64,000 nt of DNA, from the NCBI GenBank assembly GCA_963837005.1, contig CAWIMC010000017.1:44610-108609 (forward strand). The letters are read 5' to 3'. The notes below the pieces were generated by a model, which saw nothing but the letters and a program-made list of their open reading frames with translations, was not told the origin of the DNA and made no database searches. The translations under genes and the position numbers were made by a program. Of this stretch, positions 17,670-28,500 are shown one piece after another. The stretch comes from CALDTK01 sp963837005. Its GTDB lineage: Bacteria > Bacteroidota > Bacteroidia > Chitinophagales > Saprospiraceae. Each line of letters starts with the position of its first letter. The stretch's first letter is position 1.

Positions 17670-18609
17670 ATGCCATACTTCACCAAACCCTTGCTCGGCC
17701 TCTGCGTCGCGATGGCGCTGCTGGTGGCCTGCGAGAAGGACGCCCCCGACGCCGACCTCGTCCCGCCGCTGCTCGGCTTCGGGGACCAGGCCGGGCTCGT
17801 GGCCGTCACCGACGATACGCTGTCCGTGGCCGTTTACCTCACGCGAGCCCTGCGGGTAGATCGACAGTTGAGCTTCGAACTCAGCGGCGAGAATGGGGGC
17901 ACGACAGATCTGGAGGCGCTTACGTCGAGTCCGCTTACCATTCCGGCCGGCGCCTCGGAGGTGTACATTAAAGTTCGCGTCAAAGACCAGCTCACGCCGG
18001 GGGGACGAGATCGCAAAGCGGTCATCGTCCTGGAGCCCGGGGAGGGCTACCGCCTTAGCGCACGCGATCAGTACGTCGTGAGCTACGGCCTGAAGAACAC
18101 GGTCGACTTGAGCATCTGGGCACCCAGTGGCCCCTTCCCGCAACTCTTCGGCTACACGAGCTTCAATGCCGATCCCGTGCCGACCTCTGGTAGCCGGACA
18201 GCCGCTGGGGAACATTTCCTGTTCGCCTACGCGAACGAGACCGAGGTCAACGTGATCGGGATGTTCAACCAGACCCCAGGCCTCGGGACCAATGCCCTCA
18301 ACATGGTCCGCATCTACGACAACGTGTCTAACAACTCGTCCGACCTCCGCATCCCGAGTCTCTTCCGGCTTACGCCCGATGCGGCTGGTGCCAAAACCGG
18401 CCGCGTCGACGTGATCCCACAGCGGGTCACCATCAAACGGACAAACTCCTCCGGGCTCCCGCCCTTCACCGTCGGGCATCTCCGGCGAGGGGCGCTACAA
18501 CGAGACCACTGGTATCCTCTCAGTGGCCGTAGTTTTCGATGAATCCGAACTCGGGCTCCCAGACCCTATTTTGCGCCGGTACCTTTACGAATCCATGCGA
18601 CGGCCTTAG
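17670..18609 (+). CDS. SusCD-associated lipoprotein (one frameshift near 3' end)
   Basis: A lipoprotein (LLVACEKDAP lipobox) of about 312 residues with an N-terminal beta-sandwich of the kind found in DUF1735/DUF4843 or Calx-beta-like surface proteins (SVAVYLTRALRVDRQLSFELS ... LTIPAGASEVYIKVRVKDQ). It follows susD and is the likely third component of the uptake operon (SusE/F-like role). The frame breaks at the GGG at 18474-18476: removing one G restores GISGEGRYNETTGILSVAVV and a natural end at TAG 18607-18609. Without the correction the protein ends at 18542 with an unlikely Arg-rich tail. Confidence 0.75.
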
Positions 18610-18657
18610 GTCGGCTAGTCTCACTCCTAATCCCCCCCACACTACAAGTCTACGCTC

Positions 18658-21002
18658 ATGCAGCTTCGCTACGCTCTCCTTACCTCACTCTTGCTTTGCC
18701 TGGCCGCGGCAAGTTCTGCGCAAACGCCGACGCTCCTAAAGGATCTCAACCCCGGTGCGGACAACGGCAGCCCGACCCGCTTCTTCGTGTACGGAGAACG
18801 CGTTCTCTTCCGCGCGGACTCCGGCCCTGAAGGCGTCGAACTCTGGATTACGGACGGCACTCCGGCAGGCACGACCTTGCTCAAGGACATCAACACCGAC
18901 GCCACAGTCTCGGCCGGCAACTCCAACCCCGACAATCTGATCGAGTACAAAGGCAAGGTCTACTTCAGCGCCCGTGAGGCGACCACCGGGATTGAATTGT
19001 GGGTGACCGACGGAACACCGGGTGGTACAATGCTCCTGAAAGATATCAACCCTGGGACGGATGCTTCGTCACCGCTCGACTTCGTCATCTATAACGATCT
19101 GCTCTACTTCACCGCCAACGACGGCACCAACTCTTCGGAGCTTTGGGTCACTGATGGGACGGCCGCCGGGACGCAGCTCGCCGTCGACATCTTCGCCGGA
19201 GGAGGCACGGGATTTCCTAATGGGAAGTACGTCTACGAGGGCAAAATGTACTTCACCGCTAACAGCGGTACCGGCGGTTCGGAGCTCCACTCTTCTGATG
19301 GTACCGTAGCCGGGACCCAACAAATTAAGGACATTCGTCCTGGAAGCAGCAATAGCCTCCCTAGCCAGTTTTACGAGCACATGGGGACGCTCTACTTCCG
19401 CGCCAACGACGGGTCGACCGGTACCGAACTCTGGAAGACCGATGGGACCGCGACCGGGACGGTGCGCGTGCTCGACCTCCGTGCCGGGTCCGCGAGTTCT
19501 AGCCCAGGTGACTTTCAATCCCTCGGGGGCCTGTTGTACTTCACCGCCAACGACGGGACCACTGGCAATGAGCCGTGGCAAACCGCGGGCGACTCCCTTT
19601 CGACCAAGCAGATCGCCGACCTAAACCCCGGCTCTGGGAGCAGTAGCCCCACGACGCCTATCGCGATCGTTGCAGGCCAGCAGTACTTCGTGATCGCCGA
19701 CGCGGGCGACGACGATGGTGGTGCGCAGCCTTTTATCCTCGACGCAGATGGGGATCTTCAGCTCGAGCTGGATGTCGAAATTCGCGACCGCTTGACGGCT
19801 ACTGATCTGGCAGACCCAGTGTACACCGGCTCCGGGGTCTACTTCGCCTACGAGAACGAGGCCCGCGGCACCGAACTCGGGTACTTGTCCGCCGCCTCGG
19901 AGCAGGCCCGCGCCATCGGGGAGGTAAACGCCGGTGACGGATCCGGGGCTATTGACGAGCCGATCCTTCTCGGCAACCTACTCCTCTTCGAGGCCGACAA
20001 CGGAACGAGCGGACGTGAACTCTACGTGCTGGAGGCGTCTACCGCCTACGTTTCGCTCCTCGACGAAGACGCCGAAGTCTTGCGGAACGGCGATACGCTC
20101 ACGCTGAGTGACGTTTCGGTGGGCGACTTCGAGTTCTTCTTCGTAGACTTCGACAATGCTGGTACGGACACCGCGGTCATCTACGACTTCGAGCCCGGCG
20201 GGAATAGTGAAACCCTCCTCATTGGCCTCCTCGAGCCCAGTCTCGACCTGTTGGTGCCTCCAGGCTCCGATGAGCAGTCGGTAGCCATCCTATACGCCCC
20301 CGAGACGGCAGGTTCTTTCCTCGACAGTTTCGTCGTGTCGGTCACGACGGTAGGTGGCCAGGGGACCTACAAGATTTACCTGAGCGGTACGGCCCTCCTC
20401 CCGGTGCTCGAACTCAGCACGAGTGCAGTAGGGGCAGCTCTCGCCGTTGGGAGCACGCTCGACTTCACGGGCGTGGATACGAAGCGCGACTCTACCCAGT
20501 CGCTATTTGTACGTAACGCAGGCGAGGGCGTACTCCTCATTGACACCGTCGTCCTTGCGCAGGGTACGGTCTTCTCCGTCGGCGAGCCAACGGATTACAA
20601 CGTAGAGAATGGCACTCCAGCCGAGCTGAGGGTCACCTTCGCTTCGCCCACAACTGGGTCTTTCCGTGATACGCTTACCGTCCGGACCTTTCTGCCGGGT
20701 GCAGATAGCGTATTCACGGTGTTTCTGACGGCAACCGCCACCTCCGCCATCACCGACCTCGGCCTCGCCACCACCGCCGTCTACCCCAACCCCGTCCAGG
20801 ACTTCGTCACCGTCGAACTCGCCGAGGCCATCCCGACGGCCAGTGGGAGATCAGCAACGCCGCCGGCCAGGTCGTCTCCCGCGGAACGTGGCCCGATAAT
20901 AGCGCACGCCACCAGATCGACCTGCAGGTTTTGCCGAAAGGCACCTACCAACTCAGCGTCTTCAGCGGTGAGCGTGGTATGGTGGTGCAGTTGATACGGT
21001 AG
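18658..21002 (+). CDS. secreted ELWxTDGT-repeat protein with T9SS sorting domain (frame-disrupted C-terminus)
   Basis: About 780 residues: signal peptide (ALLTSLLLCLAAASSAQ); six repeats of about 48 residues with the core ELWVTDGTPxGTxLLKDIN (residues 60-330), a family seen in secreted Bacteroidota and Planctomycetes proteins; then two HYDIN/ASPM-like beta-sandwich repeats (PGSDEQSVAILYAPETAGSF, ELRVTFASPTTGSF); then the T9SS type A sorting domain beginning AVYPNPVQDFVTVEL. At about 20834-20838 one base is missing: the sorting domain continues in the -1 frame as GQWEISNAAGQVVSRG and ends LPKGTYQLSVFSG...VQLIR at TAG 21000. Read uncorrected, it would lose its sorting signal. It follows the SusCD operon after 48 bp and is closed by a strong terminator. 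Confidence 0.85.
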
Positions 21003-21035
21003 GGCGGGTCGTACCGTTCCTAAAGGCAACCTCAC

Positions 21036-21078
21036 GGCAGCCGATCCGTTCCCAGGGGGGCGGGTCGGCTGCCTTTTT
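21036..21078 (+). terminator. rho-independent terminator
   Basis: GGCAGCCGATCCG pairs with CGGGTCGGCTGCC (13 bp, one G-T wobble) around a 12-base loop and is followed by five T's. It lies about 34 bp after the corrected stop of the ELWxTDGT gene and ends just before the peroxidase gene. Confidence 0.88.
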
Positions 21079-21096
21079 CGTCGCTCAAATATCTTC

Positions 21097-22263
21097 ATGC
21101 GTCACGCCAAGCCCTTCGTCGTCGTCTGTCTCGCCGCGGCCACCTCGGTGCTAGCGCTGGCGTGTGGCCGTAAGGAAGTGGCCTCGCCGGCGGCACTCGT
21201 CGATGCGCTGCGGGCGGCTTACGCCAAAACCCCCGACCAGTGGCCCGCGCCTACCCTCGACGCTGGCGTACCTCACCGCGAACTCGCGTCCCTCGACGCA
21301 GACGCCATGCGGGCACCCTCAGAAGCCTACGCCTACATCGCCGTCGCGGACGAGCGTGCCCTGATTGACCTTGGCAAACAGCTTTTTTTCGACCCGCGGC
21401 TCTCGGCCTCCAACCAGATCTCCTGCTCGTCATGTCACGACCCGGACCTTGCCTGGGGCGACGGGCGACGACGCAGCTTCGGGCACGATCGCAACCGCGG
21501 CTCGCGCAACGCCCCGAGCATCCTCAACGCCGGTCACTGGGAGACGCTCTTCTGGGACGGGCGCGCCAAAAGCCTCGAAGACCAGACCCTCGGCCCACTT
21601 CAGGACCAGATGGAAATGATGCAGACGCTCGACGAACTCGGTCCGGAGCTGGCGGCTATCGCTGGGTACCCACCGATGTTTGCCGCGGCCCTCGGGAGCG
21701 ACAGCATCACGACACGTCGGATCTCACTGGCGTTGGCGGCCTTCGAGCGGACCATCGACTCGCGCACGAGCCGCTTCGATCTCTTCGTGAAAGGCAAGCA
21801 CGACGCCCTCAGCGACGAGGAGATCCGCGGGCTGCACCTCTTCCGCACGAAGGCGCGGTGTATCAACTGCCACAACGGACCGCTGTTTTCGGACCAGCAG
21901 TTCCACAACAATGGCCAGAGCCAGATCGGTCGCGACGACGAGGACCTCGGTCGCTACACCGTGACCGGTGACTGGGAGGACGCCGGTGCCTTTCGGACGC
22001 CATCCCTGCGCGACGTCATGTATACCGGACCGTACTTTCACAATGGCAACATCGCCGAGCTGCGGGAGATCTTGCAGATGTACAACGGCGGCATGCCGCA
22101 GGTCATCTCGCGCCGGGTGATGGATACGCTGTCGCGTGTCCCGATTCACGATCCGTTGCTAAAGCCACTAGGCCTCACAGACGCGGAGATGGACGACTTG
22201 ACGGCCTTCATGGAGGCAATCTCGACTCGGCCGGTGTCGGTGCGGGTGCCGGAGATGTTGTAG
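21097..22263 (+). CDS. di-haem cytochrome c peroxidase (MauG/CcpA family), lipoprotein
   Basis: A 388-residue protein with a lipoprotein signal (TSVLALACGRKE) and two c-type haem sites: SCSSCHDP near residue 108 and RCINCHNGPLF near residue 253. RNAPSILNAGHWETLFWDGRAKSLEDQTLGP is the MauG/CCP family signature between them. It should reduce H2O2, or oxidise a substrate, in the periplasm using electrons from small cytochromes. It starts 19 bp after the terminator and appears to be monocistronic; sdaA is convergent, 20 bp away. Confidence 0.93.
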   Translation: MRHAKPFVVVCLAAATSVLALACGRKEVASPAALVDALRAAYAKTPDQWPAPTLDAGVPHRELASLDADAMRAPSEAYAYIAVADERALIDLGKQLFFDPRLSASNQISCSSCHDPDLAWGDGRRRSFGHDRNRGSRNAPSILNAGHWETLFWDGRAKSLEDQTLGPLQDQMEMMQTLDELGPELAAIAGYPPMFAAALGSDSITTRRISLALAAFERTIDSRTSRFDLFVKGKHDALSDEEIRGLHLFRTKARCINCHNGPLFSDQQFHNNGQSQIGRDDEDLGRYTVTGDWEDAGAFRTPSLRDVMYTGPYFHNGNIAELREILQMYNGGMPQVISRRVMDTLSRVPIHDPLLKPLGLTDAEMDDLTAFMEAISTRPVSVRVPEML

Positions 22264-22282
22264 CCCACGGGCCCGCAGCCGA

Positions 22283-23725
22283 TCAGCAGTCACTCAAATA
22301 CACCCCCACCGCCAGGCCGCCCTCCGAGGTCTCTTTGTACTTCGAGTTCATGTCCTTGGCCGTCTCCCACATCGTAGCCACGACCTTGTCGAGGGGTACC
22401 TTCGCGGAGGCCGGATCGCCGTCAATGGCGAGCCCCGCAGCGTTGATCGCTTTGATCGCCCCCATGGAATTGCGCTCGATACACGGGACTTGCACAAGAC
22501 CGCCAATCGGATCGCAGGTGAGGCCGAGGTGGTGCTCCATCGCGATCTCGGCGGCCATGAGGACCTGCTCCGGGGTCCCGCCGAAGAGTTCGGTGAGGGC
22601 ACCGGCCGCCATCGCGCTCGACACGCCGATCTCGGCTTGGCACCCGCCCATTGCCGCCGAGATGGTGGCGCCCTTCTTGAAGATGCTCCCGATCTCACCG
22701 GCCACCAGCAAGAACTGCTTGATCTCCTTGAGGCCCGCGGCGTGGTCCTCGATGGCGAGGTAGTACATGAGCACCGCCGGGATGACGCCCGCCGAGCCAT
22801 TCGTCGGGGCCGTTACCACTCGACCGAGACTCGCATTCACTTCATTGACCGCCAGCGCGAAGCAGCTCACCCACTTCAAGATCTGCCGGAACTTCACTTC
22901 CGAGCGCCGAATGGCCGCTAGCCAGCCCTCCGCATCGCTGTAGTCAATGTCCTCGCCCAGCAAGGCACTGTTCATTTCGGCGGCGCGACGCTTGACCCCG
23001 AGTCCGCCCGGCAGCGTGCCCGTGGTGTGGCACCCGACGTACATGCACTCCAGCATAGTCGTCCAGATGCGCTGCATCTCGTGGTCGATCTCGTGGTCCG
23101 TGCGCAGAGAGCGTTCGTTCGCGAGTACGATCCGACTGATCGGTAGCCGCTCGAAGGCGCAGTGCGCCAGCAGCTCATCGCCCTTGATGACGGGGAAGGG
23201 GAAGGTCTTGAAGACGGCCAGGTTTTCCTTCGCGTGGACGCGCTCCTCGGCCACCACAAAGCCACCGCCAATCGAATAATACGTGTCTACCTGCAGGGCT
23301 CCGCTACTCAGGGTGGCCTCGAAGGTGACGCCGTTCGGGTGGAAAGGCAGGAAGTTGCGGTGCCAGAGCAGGTCGGTAGCTGGGGCGAAGGGCAGGGTGC
23401 GGCTTTCGCCAAAACGGCTTCCGCCAAAACCAATCTCGCGACGCACGTGAATGTCGTCGAGCAGCGGCTGGATGTCCTCGATCGGGACGTACTCCGGGTC
23501 GGCACCACTCAACCCGAGTAGGATAGCCGCATCCGTAGCGTGGCCCTTGCCAGTAAGGGAAAGCGATCCGTAGACGTGTACGCGGACCGCCGTGACGAGG
23601 TCGAAGAGCCCGGCCTCCCGCAGTTCCGCGATCCAGCGTTCGGCCGCGCGCCAGGGGCCGAGCGTGTGGGAACTCGACGGCCCGACGCCGATCTTGAGCA
23701 TGTCGAAGACGGAGATACACTCCAT
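22283..23725 (-). CDS. sdaA: L-serine ammonia-lyase (single-chain, iron-sulfur)
   Basis: A 480-residue enzyme that converts L-serine to pyruvate and ammonia. The beta domain leads (VFDMLKIGVGPSSSHTLGP at residues 6-24) and the alpha domain follows, with GSAGVIPAVLMYY, AEIGVSSAMAAGAL and CDPIGGLVQVPCIERN, where conserved cysteines bind the [4Fe-4S] cluster. The length fits the one-chain type I form. The C-terminus ends YLSDC, as in many family members. Two dispersed motifs lie in tandem inside it at 23402-23430. Confidence 0.95.
   Translation of the reverse strand: MECISVFDMLKIGVGPSSSHTLGPWRAAERWIAELREAGLFDLVTAVRVHVYGSLSLTGKGHATDAAILLGLSGADPEYVPIEDIQPLLDDIHVRREIGFGGSRFGESRTLPFAPATDLLWHRNFLPFHPNGVTFEATLSSGALQVDTYYSIGGGFVVAEERVHAKENLAVFKTFPFPVIKGDELLAHCAFERLPISRIVLANERSLRTDHEIDHEMQRIWTTMLECMYVGCHTTGTLPGGLGVKRRAAEMNSALLGEDIDYSDAEGWLAAIRRSEVKFRQILKWVSCFALAVNEVNASLGRVVTAPTNGSAGVIPAVLMYYLAIEDHAAGLKEIKQFLLVAGEIGSIFKKGATISAAMGGCQAEIGVSSAMAAGALTELFGGTPEQVLMAAEIAMEHHLGLTCDPIGGLVQVPCIERNSMGAIKAINAAGLAIDGDPASAKVPLDKVVATMWETAKDMNSKYKETSEGGLAVGVYLSDC
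23402..23430 (-). repeat. two tandem copies of the dispersed hairpin motif inside sdaA
   Basis: GCTTTCGCCAAAAC (23402-23415) and GCTTCCGCCAAAAC (23417-23430) are same-strand copies with a 15-bp period. On the minus strand they read GTTTTGGCG-GAAGCC then GTTTTGGCG-AAAGCC, encoding GFGGSRFGES in SdaA. The two differ only in the tetraloop (GGAA versus GAAA). Confidence 0.9.
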
Positions 23726-23946
23726 GGGGGACGCCGCTGCGCGGTTGGTTGAAGTACTGACGCGGAGGCGCGGAGGACGCGAAGGTACGCGGAGGCTGTA
23801 CGGTCGGGAGGAGTGGCGCAGGCATGCGCTTGAATAAACCGAACATTCTTGCCCGACAGTCAGCCCCCCGCATACGCAGTTTGTCGTATTGCCTCAACCG
23901 CATCACTACTTCGACCTTAGCCTTAGCACATCAAGCTCTAATCGAT

Positions 23947-25544
23947 ATGGCATGTATACTGTTACGCAAGCTGGTTTTGGCGACAGCCGCCCTGCTCATC
24001 CTCAGCGGTGGCGCAGCTGCACAGCGGTATGCGATGGGCGAGGTCTTCGATGAGGCCGCCTACAATGCCTTGCCGCTAAAGGCGAAGGTGAGCAGTCGGT
24101 CGATCTTGCCGCCGGCTGCCTCTCTGGAGGCGTACTGCCCGACCCCAGGCGACCAGGGCGAATTCGGGACCTGCGCGGCCTGGAGTTCGGCCTACCACTT
24201 CCGCACCATCATCGAGGCGAAGCAGCGAGGACTCACGGATCGCGCCCAGATCGACGAGATTGCCTACAGCCCGACCTGGGTTTACGAGATATTAAAGTCG
24301 GAGCAGGACGACACCTGCGGTGGGGGCATGGCCACTGCCCAGTCACTGGAACTGTTCAAGCAGTTCGGGGTTCCGAGCTACTCGAGCCTGCCCTTCGCCT
24401 GTATGTCGGGCACGCGCGAGGAGCGAATCGGACGGCTCGAACGACTGGCGCCCGAGGCGGCGAATGCGCGCATCCGGGATTTGCAAATCCTCTTCTTTGC
24501 CAAGGAGACCACCGACCCACAACTCAAGATCGACGCCATCAAAAAGGTGATCGCAGAGGGCTACCCGGTGCTGGTGAGCCACACGTTGTTCAATAGCTTT
24601 TTCAGGGCGAAGGATGTCTGGCGACCGGCTGCGGGCGAGAGCCTGGCGGACGAACATGGGTCGCACGCGATGGTCATTGTCGGGTACGACGACCAAAAGT
24701 TCGGCGGTGCCTTTCGCTACCTCAACAGCTGGGGTACGGGCTGGGGCGACGGCGGCTTTCTATGGGTACCCTACGCGGTGACGGGGGAGCTTTGCTACGG
24801 GGCTTATCAGGCCTTTCCGTACGCGCGAGCCACGCCTGGGCCAGGGCCTGCGCCGAAGCCAGCTGCCTGCGCCAAACCCGCCGCCGACACCAAAACCGAC
24901 ACCGAGCGCCGACGCCAGCTCCGACGCCGACGCCACTTCCGCCACCACCAGCTCCGCCGGCACCGGTAGCGGAGGTTTTGCCGAAAGGCGCCATGAAATT
25001 CGAGACCAACACCGGCGCCGCGATGCCCGTGACGCGTATCTCGACGCGCAACCTCATCGTGGAGGACGACCAACCCCGCGCCCGGGAGCTACCGGCTTAC
25101 CGGATGCAGCAAGCGTATGCCTCCGGGACGCGCTTCCGCTTCTTCCTCGAAACCGAGGTGGAAGGCTACGTGTACGCCTTCGCTACGGACTTGACGCAAC
25201 AGGTCAATACCATCTTTCCGTACGATGCGCAGGTCTCCGCGCTGGTGGGGCGCAACTCTGTACTCGCCTTCCCGAGCGATACGAAAGTGATCCGCATGGA
25301 CGACAATCCAGGGACGGATTACCTGCTGGTACTCTTCAGCCAACGGGAGCTGAACGTGGAGTCGCTGAAGGCAAAGATGCGGACGACGAGCGGGGGCCTC
25401 ACCGCCAAGATCGAGGCGGCGCTGGGCAGCGAACTGATTGACCCGAAGATGGTGAGCTACGAGGCGGGGCAGGTGGGCTTTGCGGTGAAGAAGGGCGCGA
25501 AGGGGACGGTGGTGCCAGTGTTGGTGGAAATCTCGCATCGGTGA
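23947..25544 (+). CDS. papain-like C1 protease fused to DUF4384 (one frameshift in linker)
   Basis: A secreted protein of about 530 residues. From ATG 23947 (signal: LVLATAALLILSGGAAAQ) residues 50-300 form a papain-fold peptidase: QGEFGTCAAWSSAYHF holds the catalytic Cys, HGSHAMVIVGYDD the His and NSWGTGWGDGGFLWV the Asn. A Pro/Ala-rich linker follows, in which the frame breaks at about 24890-24910. The second frame continues through a PTPAPTPTP run and a DUF4384 domain (YRMQQAYASGTRFRFFLETEVEGYVYAF, VFPYDAQVSALVG-like) to the stop at 25544. DUF4384 is often found with caspase-like and protease domains. The WD40-caspase gene starts 46 bp downstream, so the two are probably co-transcribed. 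It shares a RNLxVEDD motif with that protein. Confidence 0.85.
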
Positions 25545-25590
25545 TGGAGATTTGGAGACCGCTGCGCCTGATGGAAGATGGTTTAGACAA

Positions 25591-28500
25591 ATGGATTTTA
25601 TGAGACCACTGCTTGTCATTTCGATTTTTCTGCTCGGCCTCGGGGGGCAGCGGTGGGCATTGGCGCAGGTGCCTTCCCTGGTCATACCGGCGATGCACCG
25701 GGAGGACATCTACGCGCTCACGATGCGGCCCGACCGGCGGGTACTCGTGAGCGCGGGCGGGAGCGAACTACGGTTTTGGGAGTTTGCCACAGGGCGTCTG
25801 CTCAGAGCGGTGGACCTGACGGGACAGGAGGTGTTTACGAATGACATCAGCAGCATCGCCTTCGATCCCGCCGGGAAGACCCTCGCGGCCATCAGCGGGA
25901 GTCGACTCTACTTGCTCGACGCCCAGACGTTCGAGCTGCTGCACTCCGAGGACCTCACCCGTGGCATCCTGACCAAGAAATACGAGACACGGAGCAGCAG
26001 GTATGCGGTGGGCGTGATGGCTGCTCACCCGACGCAGAAGGCCTTCTACTATCAGGCGCGCTACGATACCCTCCACGCCCTCTTCCGCTACGACATAGCA
26101 ACGCAGAAGACCACCACCGTAAGCGAGTGGCGCGTCAATGCGGGGCCTACGCGGACGGCGAAGCGCATTACCTGGTCGCCGGACGGACGGAAGGCCTTGG
26201 TGGCGTATTTCACGGCGGATCGCTCCGTCGTCGTCGACCTTGCGAGTGGCAAGGCCGAAGGCTTCGAAGGCTATCAGTATTGGCTGCCGGACGGGACCAT
26301 CCTGCGGCAAGAAAACAGTCCGAAAGGCTTGATCCTCGGCGCGATGAAGGAGGACGGGACGGCGGCCTGGGTGAAGCAGGTCCCGGGACTTGTTCTGAAG
26401 GCGGGACAGTTCGAGCAGTACGACCGTCACTACGCCAACCTCGATGTAGATCCGGCGAGCGGGGAATTCTTCTACGGTTTGCGCGACAGCGGCTACATCA
26501 GCGGCAGTTATCGTAACGGAGAAGGGTTCGGCTACGGCGCAAAACCTGGTGATTACTTGGGTTCGGCGCTGCTCGCGCTCGGGGAGGGACGCCTGCTCGT
26601 GACGGCCAAAGATCCGGTTCGTCTCGCGGAGGCCGACGTGCGGAGCGGGCGGATCGTGCGAGAGTTCGGTTCGGAGTTGCTTGCCGTGACGAATTTGGCG
26701 ACTTCCGTCAAAACCCTCCGCGCGGGTATCGTTTCGAATACGCTTACCGCAAAACTCATCGAGCTCACGCCACGCGGCATCAACGTTCGGGCCGGCGGTC
26801 CTACGGCGGGTGGGTACTATTTGGCGACGAGCCCGAACGGTGGATTTTCGGTAGCCGAGATCAAGGGTGAGGGCGCGGTGCAGGTCCTCGATGCGACGAA
26901 CGGATCGGCACGACGAGTGAATATCGTTTTGGCGAAAGCCTACGCCCTCGACATCGATGACGAAGGCAACTTCGTAGTCCAAGGTCCGGAGGGAGTCGCC
27001 TACTACGCGGCGGGGAGTTCGACGCCGAGTTGGCAGGCTGCGGGCAAGAACCACCCGCTGCCCAACGCGCAGTCTTACGAGGTCCACGTCTCCCCGGACG
27101 GCGAACTGATTATCGCGATTGACTACGAGCGGACCTCGCCCGTGACCGACGACCTCAACCTGATCGCCTACGAGGCCAAAAGCGGTAAGGAACGCTGGCG
27201 CAAGGTGACCATGGCGCACGACCTCACCTTCACCCCTGACGGCAAGGAACTCATTGGCACCGGCTACTACACTGAACTCCTCCGCATCGACGCCAAGAAC
27301 GGCAAGGAGCTTTCGCGCGTCAAGCGCCCCGGCGAGCCTTACCGCGGCCTAAGCCTCGACGCTACCGCAACGCGCCTCGCGACAGCTTCCCGGCGGAACA
27401 AGGACCGCACCGACGAGACGATCGAGATCCGGCACGTCCCCACGCAAGCCCTGCAGGTCGAACTCGCGGGCCACGAGGGTACCATCGCGAAAATGGGCTT
27501 TTTGGCAGACGACCTATTCCTCTCGGCCGGTTTTGACAACACGCTCCGACTCTGGGATTTGCGAACCGGGAAGGAACTCGCGAAACTGTTCCTCTTCGAA
27601 AAGACGAACGACTGGGTGGTGCTCACCCCGGACGGTCGCTTTGACGCGACGCAAGCGGCCATGAAGCAGCTCTATTATACGGTTGGGACGCAGATCGTAC
27701 CGCTGGAACAGTACTACGAGGGCTTCTTTACGCCAGGACTGCTGGGGCAGTTGATGGCACGCAATCCTGTCCTCATTACCCCGCCCGTCCGCATCACCGC
27801 CGCGGCCCGCCCGCCGACGGTCCGCCTCGACTACAGCACCGGCGGGCGCAACCTCACCGTCGAGGACGATGACGTGGCTACGATCCGCACCATCGAGACC
27901 AGTACCCCAAAGGCCGTCCTGATCTTGCGCGCCACCGCCCCCGGCTCCACCGTCGCCGAACTGCGCCTCTACCACAACGGCAAGCTCCTGGAGTCCAGCA
28001 CTACCCGCAACCTCGTCGTGGAGGACGAGGCGCCTAGCAATCCCGGCGAGCCGCAGCGCCGCTACACCGTCACCTTGCTCGCCGGCGCCAACGACTTCCT
28101 CGCCGTGGCCCTCAACGCCGAGCGTACCGAGAGCCGGCCGTCCGAGTTGCGCGTGGTCTACGCGGCTTCCGCCAAAACCGAACCCGTCGTGGCCACCGTG
28201 GGTGCCCGGCTCCACCTCGTCACCGTCGGAATCAACGCTTACAAAAATCCGAAGTACAACCTCAACTACGCCGAGGCCGACGCCGGCGGCATCGAAAAGG
28301 CGCTCTCCGAAGGCTTGAAACGCGTCGTAAGTGGCGTCGAGACCTACACCATCCGCAACGCTGGGGCTACCCGCGCCGACATCCTCGCCACCATCGCGAA
28401 GGTCACTGCTGCGGCCGGCCCCGAAGACGTGTTCGTATTCTACTACGCCGGCCACGGGGTCATGAGTGCGCCCGTCGGCGCGACCGGCACCGCGGCCGAC

